Positions 33,030 to 37,777 of a DNA stretch of 37,777 bases are shown here, piece after piece. The notes under the pieces are model-generated. The model was not told the origin of the DNA, ran no database searches, and was given only the letters and a program-made list of their open reading frames with translations. The DNA comes from JANMEX01 sp049696015 (GTDB lineage: Bacteria > Pseudomonadota > Alphaproteobacteria > Rhizobiales > Rhizobiaceae), in assembly GCA_049696015.1 (NCBI GenBank), contig JBAVTG010000188.1, forward strand, positions 1-37,777, in the 5' to 3' direction. The position numbers were made by a program, and so were the translations under genes. Position 1 is the stretch's first letter. The number at the start of each line of letters is the position of its first letter.

Positions 33030-34424
33030 TTAGCCGTGGACCAGCCCCTGCGCCGCGCGCTCGCGCACCTCTGCAAAGGTCCAGTCTTTCAAAAGTTCGC
33101 CATTTTTCCAGACCGGCTGCAGCCAGTTCATGCGGGCGCCAAGGTCTTCCAGCGAAACCGCGTCGAGTTCGCCATCATCCAATACCACAGCTTGCCGGTC
33201 GCGCTTGGAGGCTTTGCCTGGATCGGTCTTCGGGTCCTTGTGGACGCCTTCCCAGGTGCCGTCTTCGTCGAGCCGAGCGTTGGCCTTCATCGCAAAGCGT
33301 AGCGTGTCGCGCGTCAGCTTTTGCAACAAGCCAGCGCCCATGCCGAAAGCAATGTTTTCCGCCGACCAACCCTTGCGCATCATGCGCTCCAATATGACCT
33401 TTATGGAATCAGGCGTGATGCCATCGCCCTGAATGACGCGGACCGCAGGGTTCAGCACCCGGTAGCCCTTGGAATTGGTGGTGTAACCGTAGGATTCACC
33501 AAGCATATCGATGGCATCGATCGGCACCACAGTCGGATCGCCGGAATCAGGGCGGACAATCAGCGTACCGCCCATTTGTTCGACTTCGCTCTTGAGTGTC
33601 TTGCCCCAGATTTCACGCACTGCGCGGTAAAGGTCATAGCTGTCCGAAACAACAGCGACAAGCTTGCCCGGGCCGCCAAACTGACGGATCATGTTGCGAT
33701 AGGCGTCCACTTCATGCTCTTCGCCCCATGATGTCATGGTCGAATGCTCGGCGGCGGGGATGGAAAAGCCGGCCATCTTCTCGTGATAATGGCGGCGGGC
33801 AAAGACAAGGCCAGAGACGGTGTCCGTGCCCATGAAATTGACCAGATGCGCCGCGCCGCCAATGCCAGCCTGCTCGAACGCCGTGGTGCCGCGCGCGCCA
33901 AAATCATGCAACCGGAACGGCAGCACAGCCGCAGGATCATCGCAGGTTCTATCCAGGAAGCCCGAGATGATGCCGCGCACCTGGTGCGAGATGGTGGCAA
34001 CGGTGGACGGATACCAAACGCCGCGCAGCAGCGCAGTTTCTATGAACGTCGGCAGCCAGAAGAAATCCGGGTCCGTGTTCTTTACCTGCACCAAGGGCGT
34101 GCCCGACGGCACGATGATGCCCTCCGGCAAGGCTTCAATCGACAGTGGCAAATGCCCCTTGTGGCGCTTGACCAAAAGCTCCCAACCGGGCCGGTTGAAC
34201 GGCAGGCCATGGGCCGACACAAGCTCGTCCGCCTCGTCGACATCCTCCATCGAAATGCCCTTGGCCAGATAGTCCTTCAGGAACATCTGCAGCCCGAAAA
34301 ACAACACATGTGAGAACATGCCGCCCGGCCGCGATTCGATATAGGCCGAGATCGCCGAAGTGCCCGGCGGATACTGGGCAAAATGCGAGTATTTGTAGCT
34401 GTCGGTGTTGAGGATCATGTTCAT
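33030..34424 (-). CDS. nadV: Nicotinamide phosphoribosyltransferase (NAMPT/NadV type)
   Basis: A 464-residue type II phosphoribosyltransferase that should convert nicotinamide and PRPP to nicotinamide mononucleotide. Diagnostic stretches are NTDSYKYSHFAQYPPGT, ESRPGG, ARGTTAFEQAGIGGAAHLVNF, AEHSTMTSWGEE, VSDSYDLYRAV and IVRPDSGDP. These fit the NAMPT branch rather than nicotinate phosphoribosyltransferase PncB. The start at 34424 gives the usual N-terminus (MNMILNTDSYK); the frame is open further upstream and a GTG a few codons earlier is possible. No NMN adenylyltransferase or Nudix partner gene is in the window. A 67-base gap separates it from the ROK gene upstream. Confidence 0.9.
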   Translation of the reverse strand: MNMILNTDSYKYSHFAQYPPGTSAISAYIESRPGGMFSHVLFFGLQMFLKDYLAKGISMEDVDEADELVSAHGLPFNRPGWELLVKRHKGHLPLSIEALPEGIIVPSGTPLVQVKNTDPDFFWLPTFIETALLRGVWYPSTVATISHQVRGIISGFLDRTCDDPAAVLPFRLHDFGARGTTAFEQAGIGGAAHLVNFMGTDTVSGLVFARRHYHEKMAGFSIPAAEHSTMTSWGEEHEVDAYRNMIRQFGGPGKLVAVVSDSYDLYRAVREIWGKTLKSEVEQMGGTLIVRPDSGDPTVVPIDAIDMLGESYGYTTNSKGYRVLNPAVRVIQGDGITPDSIKVILERMMRKGWSAENIAFGMGAGLLQKLTRDTLRFAMKANARLDEDGTWEGVHKDPKTDPGKASKRDRQAVVLDDGELDAVSLEDLGARMNWLQPVWKNGELLKDWTFAEVRERAAQGLVHG

Positions 34425-34491
34425 GGCATCAAACCATCGCACGCCCTGAAAGGTGCAATCAAGCCGGGACTTCTGCAAACAGCTGCAAAGA

Positions 34492-35409
34492 TCATTGCTG
34501 ACCCTGAGCGGCGCGCCACGCCATGCCCGCCACACCGACAAGGCCGCAATTGTCGCCGAGCAATGCCGCCACAATCTCGGCCCTTCGAAACGCAGGCATC
34601 GCGACATCATCGATCTGCGCCCGGATTCCCGGCATCAACAAGTCCAGCGCCTTGGACACGCCGCCGCCAATGATCAGCCGCTGCGGGCTGTAGAGATGCA
34701 TAAGGCTGGCGAACCCGTAGCCGAGATAACGCGCCTCCTGATTCACAAGCTCTATGGCAGCCGCATCGCCTTTGCGCGCAGCGTCGACAATCGCTTCACC
34801 GCTGGCAAATCCATTGGCGAGCCCCGCCAATGCGAAATTGGTGCCGGACGCATAGGCCTCAAAACAGCCGCGCCCGCCGCACCCGCAGCGCGGGCCGTCC
34901 GGGTTGATCATCATGTGCCCGACATGGCCTGCCATGCCGCGATGGCCACGCAGCAAATGCCCGTCCACCACAACGCCGCCGCCAAGCCCGGTGCTGACTG
35001 TCACATACACAAGGTTGTCCACGCCCTTTCCTGCGCCATGTTTCCATTCGCCAAAGGCTGCTGCGATGCCGTCATTTTCCAGCAGGATCGGACGCCTGAA
35101 CGCCTCGCTCAAATTGCGGCGCAGCGGATAGTTCTGCCAGCCCGGGAGCGTCGCAATGTCGAGCACCACGCCGGTGTCGCTGTCGAGCGGGCCGGGAGCG
35201 CAGACCCCGATGGCTTCGATCGCGTCAGCCGACAGTCCGGCACTGCTATCATTGGCCAGTTGCACTGCCTGCCGCACGATGACATCTGGCCCTCCGAGGG
35301 CGTTTGTCGCAACCGATTCTCGTTTGACCACCACGCCATCCTCATCGACCAGCGCCGCCCGTATCTGCGTGCCGCCGATGTCAATGCCAAGCGCGAAGAG
35401 ACCAGCCAT
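34492..35409 (-). CDS. ROK-family sugar kinase with an HxGH motif
   Basis: A 305-residue kinase. The phosphate loop is LGIDIGGTQIRAAL (7-20), the catalytic aspartate D113 lies in ENDG, and the second phosphate loop is STGLGGGVV (139-147). The zinc site uses H165 with C175, C177 and C182 (CGCGGRGCFE). Where most ROK kinases have a glutamate four... residues before the zinc-site region in ExGH, this one has H162 in GHVGH; that position faces the sugar and may alter specificity. It overlaps no neighbour but lies three bases after the epimerase stop. Placement with an epimerase and a TIM-barrel isomerase recalls AlsK in allose catabolism. Substrate unknown; a plain glucokinase role is less likely, as glk is present at 24034. 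Confidence 0.9.
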   Translation of the reverse strand: MAGLFALGIDIGGTQIRAALVDEDGVVVKRESVATNALGGPDVIVRQAVQLANDSSAGLSADAIEAIGVCAPGPLDSDTGVVLDIATLPGWQNYPLRRNLSEAFRRPILLENDGIAAAFGEWKHGAGKGVDNLVYVTVSTGLGGGVVVDGHLLRGHRGMAGHVGHMMINPDGPRCGCGGRGCFEAYASGTNFALAGLANGFASGEAIVDAARKGDAAAIELVNQEARYLGYGFASLMHLYSPQRLIIGGGVSKALDLLMPGIRAQIDDVAMPAFRRAEIVAALLGDNCGLVGVAGMAWRAAQGQQ

Positions 35410-35412
35410 CGC

Positions 35413-36138
35413 TCAGGTCTTGTCCAATGCGTGCACCCAGTCGATGCGCGCTGCAAAGTCAGGTGCGCCAAAGGCGAGCGAACCCATTACGATTGTTTCA
35501 GCGCCCGCCTTGCGCAGGTCCGGCACTGTGTGTTCGCGAATGCCGCCATCGGCAGCGACGATCAGACGTCGGCCCGTCACAGTGTCGGCAACCAGCTTGC
35601 GTGCTTCGGTCAACCGTCTGGTCGCCTCGCCATCCAGCCCTTGACCCTTCACCCCAATGCGCGTGCCGAGCAGCGTCAGCATGTCGATGTCATCCAGCCA
35701 GGCCTTCGCCGCTGCAACCGGCGTGTGAAGCTGCAAGACGATGCCCGCCTTCACGCCAAGTTTCCGGATCAGCGCAAGCCCTTCAGCCGCATTGGCGTTT
35801 TCCGCATGAAGGCTGATGAGGTCGGCTCCCGCTTCCGCAAACTGCTCGATCTGGTCGAGAACGATCGCGTCGTTGATCATCAGATGCACATGAAAAGGCT
35901 TTGCTGTGACGGTCCGCAGCCGAGCTGTCTGGTCCGGAAAAAGCAGGAACGCAGGCGAGAAATGGCCATCGGCAGCATCAAGATGAAAAATATCGGTCCC
36001 ACCCTCAACCCGCTTCGTGTCGGCCTCCATGTTTGCCAAATCGGCCGACCAAAGCGACATTTCGACGATCAGCCGGTCAGTCGGCAATTTTTCAAACCAA
36101 TCGGCAGGCGGGCGTTTCATCTTTGATCCCAAGCTCAT
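35413..36138 (-). CDS. Ribulose-phosphate 3-epimerase-family protein (possibly AlsE-like)
   Basis: A 241-residue TIM-barrel epimerase. The metal-site segments are present: FHLDAADGHFSP with H52 and D54, HVHLMIND with H85, and ADGGIREHTV with an aspartate near residue 193. ISLHAENAN and the phosphate-binding MGSLAFG at the C-terminus complete the pattern, so a ketose phosphate substrate is expected. It differs enough from housekeeping Rpe (AADGHF and AENAN in place of VMDGHF and VE) to suggest another sugar, for example allulose-6-phosphate as in AlsE. Its start overlaps the hydrolase stop by four bases (36135-36138), and the ROK kinase gene follows three bases later. Confidence 0.88.
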   Translation of the reverse strand: MSLGSKMKRPPADWFEKLPTDRLIVEMSLWSADLANMEADTKRVEGGTDIFHLDAADGHFSPAFLLFPDQTARLRTVTAKPFHVHLMINDAIVLDQIEQFAEAGADLISLHAENANAAEGLALIRKLGVKAGIVLQLHTPVAAAKAWLDDIDMLTLLGTRIGVKGQGLDGEATRRLTEARKLVADTVTGRRLIVAADGGIREHTVPDLRKAGAETIVMGSLAFGAPDFAARIDWVHALDKT

Positions 36139-36929
36139 GACTCCTGTTCCGATAAAAAGGCGGCAAGAGCCGCCCTGAATTCTTCAACATAGCGGCCTTT
36201 GTCTGCCGCCTTGGATGTGATTTCAACCAGCTTTGCCCCAGCGATCCGCTTTGCCAGCCATTCGGCATGCGGCATCGGGTGGATAAAATCCTGCCCGGTG
36301 CCGATCACCAGAGTCGGCGCCTTAATCCTGCGGACCTCAGCCTCTGTAACCCCCGGCCCGTCTGCAGCGATCGCGTTAAGCAGGTTTGCGACCATCAGCG
36401 GATCGGCCTTGTCGAAGTTGCCTAGAAGCGAAGCCAGATTGTCCGGTCCATCAATCGTCAACATCTGCGCTGTCTGTGACGCTGAAAACCCCGCGCGGTC
36501 GCCGGTTCGGATGAAAGGCGCCGCTTTGGCGATCACCTGCATATTTTCCGGCGCTCGGCCAATTCGCCATGCCGGCCGGGCAAGCACCAGCGCCTTCACC
36601 CGCTCAGGATGCTTGATGGCGATGCGCAGCGAAATTGCTGCCCCCATCGAAATCCCGCCCATCACAAACCGGTCCACCTTGCGCGCATCGGCAAATGCCA
36701 GCACATCATCAGCGAAGTTGGCGATGGAGAACCCGTCCGGATTGCCGGGTTCCGATTTGCCCTGTCCCCGGCATTCCAGTGTCAGGCGGCGATAGCCGCT
36801 CGCTGGAAAAATTTCGGCAATCTGCGCCTCGTCGCCGCCAAGGCCGTGCTGAAACACAACCGGCGGACCCTCGCCGTTGTCCAGCCCGCGCAGTTTAGCG
36901 CCATCGCGCTCAAGCACATGCCAACTCAT
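36135..36929 (-). CDS. Alpha/beta-hydrolase-fold protein without the usual catalytic histidine
   Basis: A 264-residue protein with a typical fold: oxyanion region VVFQHGLGGDE, CRGQGKSE, nucleophile S94 in GGISMGA, and an acid candidate in GTGQDFIHP. The usual histidine near the C-terminus, between the last strand (KLVEIT) and the last helix (EEFRAALAAFL), is missing: the stretch reads SKAADKGRYV. Two histidines lie just after the acid (HPMPH) and might substitute. A lactone or sugar ester is a reasonable guess for the substrate from the neighbours, but the enzyme may be inactive or unusual. It overlaps both neighbours by four bases (36926-36929 and 36135-36138). Confidence 0.82.
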   Translation of the reverse strand: MSWHVLERDGAKLRGLDNGEGPPVVFQHGLGGDEAQIAEIFPASGYRRLTLECRGQGKSEPGNPDGFSIANFADDVLAFADARKVDRFVMGGISMGAAISLRIAIKHPERVKALVLARPAWRIGRAPENMQVIAKAAPFIRTGDRAGFSASQTAQMLTIDGPDNLASLLGNFDKADPLMVANLLNAIAADGPGVTEAEVRRIKAPTLVIGTGQDFIHPMPHAEWLAKRIAGAKLVEITSKAADKGRYVEEFRAALAAFLSEQES

Positions 36930-37750
36930 GCGCCAACAATCTCTTTGAGAAAAGTAGCCACGGATGGCGCTTCAATTTCACTGAGGCCGTGCGTGATCAG
37001 CGGACCATCAAAGCCGGCGCTTTTCAACGCGCCGATAAAATGCCGGAAATCGATCACCCCCGTACCCGCTGCGACAAAGTTGCCTTTGGAATCGCGGTCT
37101 TTGGCGTGAGCCATGGCAATACGCTCGCCCAGCAAATCAACAGCGCGGGCAATGATGTCACGCCGTTCCGCCTCTCCCGCCACTTCAAACAGATTGGCCG
37201 GGTCCAGCACAATGCGGATGCGCGGCGACCCGATCGATTGGATCAGCCGCTGCGCCGCCTGTGCATCGCACACAACATTGGCGAGTTCCGGCTCAATTCC
37301 CAGATCGACCGAATGCGCTTCGGCCAGTGCTGCGGCTTTCGTCATCTCGGCGATCAGGTCGCGCCAGGCCTCCGGGCTCTCATTGTCCGGATGATGCCGC
37401 CACTGGTCATCGCCATCGCGCGATCCGGTGCACAGTGTGACAAGGTTGGTGCTGATTGCGCCCGCCGCCTTGATCATCACGCCGAGCCGCCGCATGCCGT
37501 CGTCGCGTTTGGCCTTGTCCGGATGGATCATGTTGTAGGTGCCGGATACTGCCGCGATCTTGACACCGGTCGCCTTGCTGGCATCTGCAATGCTTTGCGC
37601 AGTCTCCGCCGATATCACATCTGGCATGGACACCAGTCCAAGGCAGGTCATGTTGAACTGCACGGACGCATAGCCCGCCTGCCGCGCTGCGGTCAGCGAT
37701 GGTCCCGCGCCCTGCGCTGCAAATGTCTTGGCGAAAATCCCGACGTCCAT
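36926..37750 (-). CDS. Sugar phosphate isomerase/epimerase-family TIM barrel
   Basis: A 274-residue protein of the xylose-isomerase-like (AP endonuclease 2) group. Metal-ligand candidates fall in the expected order: E153 in GIEPELANV, D183 in IVLDPANLFE, H215 in MAHAKDRD, and a glutamate near 258-260 in THGLSEIE. Members act as ketose 3-epimerases, inosose isomerases or related enzymes; the exact reaction cannot be read. The ATG at 37750 overlaps a possible stop (TGA, 37752-37750) of an upstream gene whose last codons would read LADVSGPV, which fits an operon extending past the window edge. It is the first visible gene of the coupled minus-strand sugar set. Confidence 0.87.
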   Translation of the reverse strand: MDVGIFAKTFAAQGAGPSLTAARQAGYASVQFNMTCLGLVSMPDVISAETAQSIADASKATGVKIAAVSGTYNMIHPDKAKRDDGMRRLGVMIKAAGAISTNLVTLCTGSRDGDDQWRHHPDNESPEAWRDLIAEMTKAAALAEAHSVDLGIEPELANVVCDAQAAQRLIQSIGSPRIRIVLDPANLFEVAGEAERRDIIARAVDLLGERIAMAHAKDRDSKGNFVAAGTGVIDFRHFIGALKSAGFDGPLITHGLSEIEAPSVATFLKEIVGA

Positions 37751-37777
37751 CAGACAGGTCCGGACACATCTGCCAGC

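Noticed and set aside
34453..36126. A 557-codon open frame on the plus strand opposite the ROK and epimerase genes
   Set aside because: It is fully antisense to two genes with clear catalytic motifs, has no recognisable domain, and such long mirror frames are common in codon-biased GC-rich genes.
37750..37777. Last codons of a further minus-strand gene (LADVSGPV and stop)
   Set aside because: Only eight codons are inside the window, so it cannot be told from chance, though the overlapping TGATG would fit an operon.

Overview
The window is chromosomal DNA from an alphaproteobacterium, most likely Hyphomicrobiales (Rhizobiales), of Phyllobacteriaceae or Rhizobiaceae type. This rests on the rhizobial-type L-rhamnose locus (RhaSTPQ ABC transporter, RhaM mutarotase, FGGY RhaK, DeoR-type RhaR, fused RhaD and RhaI), on the two-ATPase polyol-type ABC operon, and on a mildly GC-rich, densely packed gene layout with many ATGA overlaps. 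I could not run any search, so the taxonomy is inferred from gene content.

Layout. 1-1380 is the 3' part of a malic enzyme with a phosphotransacetylase-like tail. 1624-11564 is one long plus-strand operon. It encodes a periplasmic binding protein, two CUT1 permeases, a 63-residue membrane protein, two different ATPases, DhaL, a stand-alone DhaM-type EIIA, HPr, full-length Enzyme I, a small HTH-like protein and DhaK. This joins ATP-driven uptake to a PEP-driven dihydroxyacetone-type kinase with its own phosphorelay. 11748-13136 (rhaK) runs on the plus strand and meets the minus-strand rhaRSTPQM operon (18960 to 13146). rhaDI (19094-22474) diverges from rhaR across a region with two mirrored copies of a direct-repeat operator.

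22493-29242 is a minus-strand run of household genes: gpmA, dapB, glk, mgsA, a MepA-type endopeptidase, an NAD-dependent epimerase, queG and a glutathione S-transferase. uppP (29364-30170) is the only plus-strand gene there and overlaps tail to tail with a TauE/SafE family gene. Minus-strand genes follow for an NDUFA9-like reductase, a Gfo/Idh/MocA oxidoreductase and a NAMPT-type phosphoribosyltransferase. 34492-37750 is a tightly coupled minus-strand set (TIM-barrel isomerase, alpha/beta hydrolase, ribulose-phosphate-3-epimerase homologue, ROK kinase) that looks like a sugar pathway of unknown substrate.

How the parts fit. DhaKL and RhaD both yield dihydroxyacetone phosphate, MgsA consumes it, and GpmA lies in lower glycolysis, so the first two thirds of the window centre on triose-phosphate supply. 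The strongest candidates for something little described are the ABC plus PTS-driven Dha kinase operon with its embedded HTH-like protein, the stem-loop directly after each of the two binding-protein genes, and the ROK/epimerase/hydrolase/isomerase set. No CRISPR array, tRNA, rRNA, insertion sequence or prophage was seen. The largest non-coding gap is 243 bases (1381-1623).
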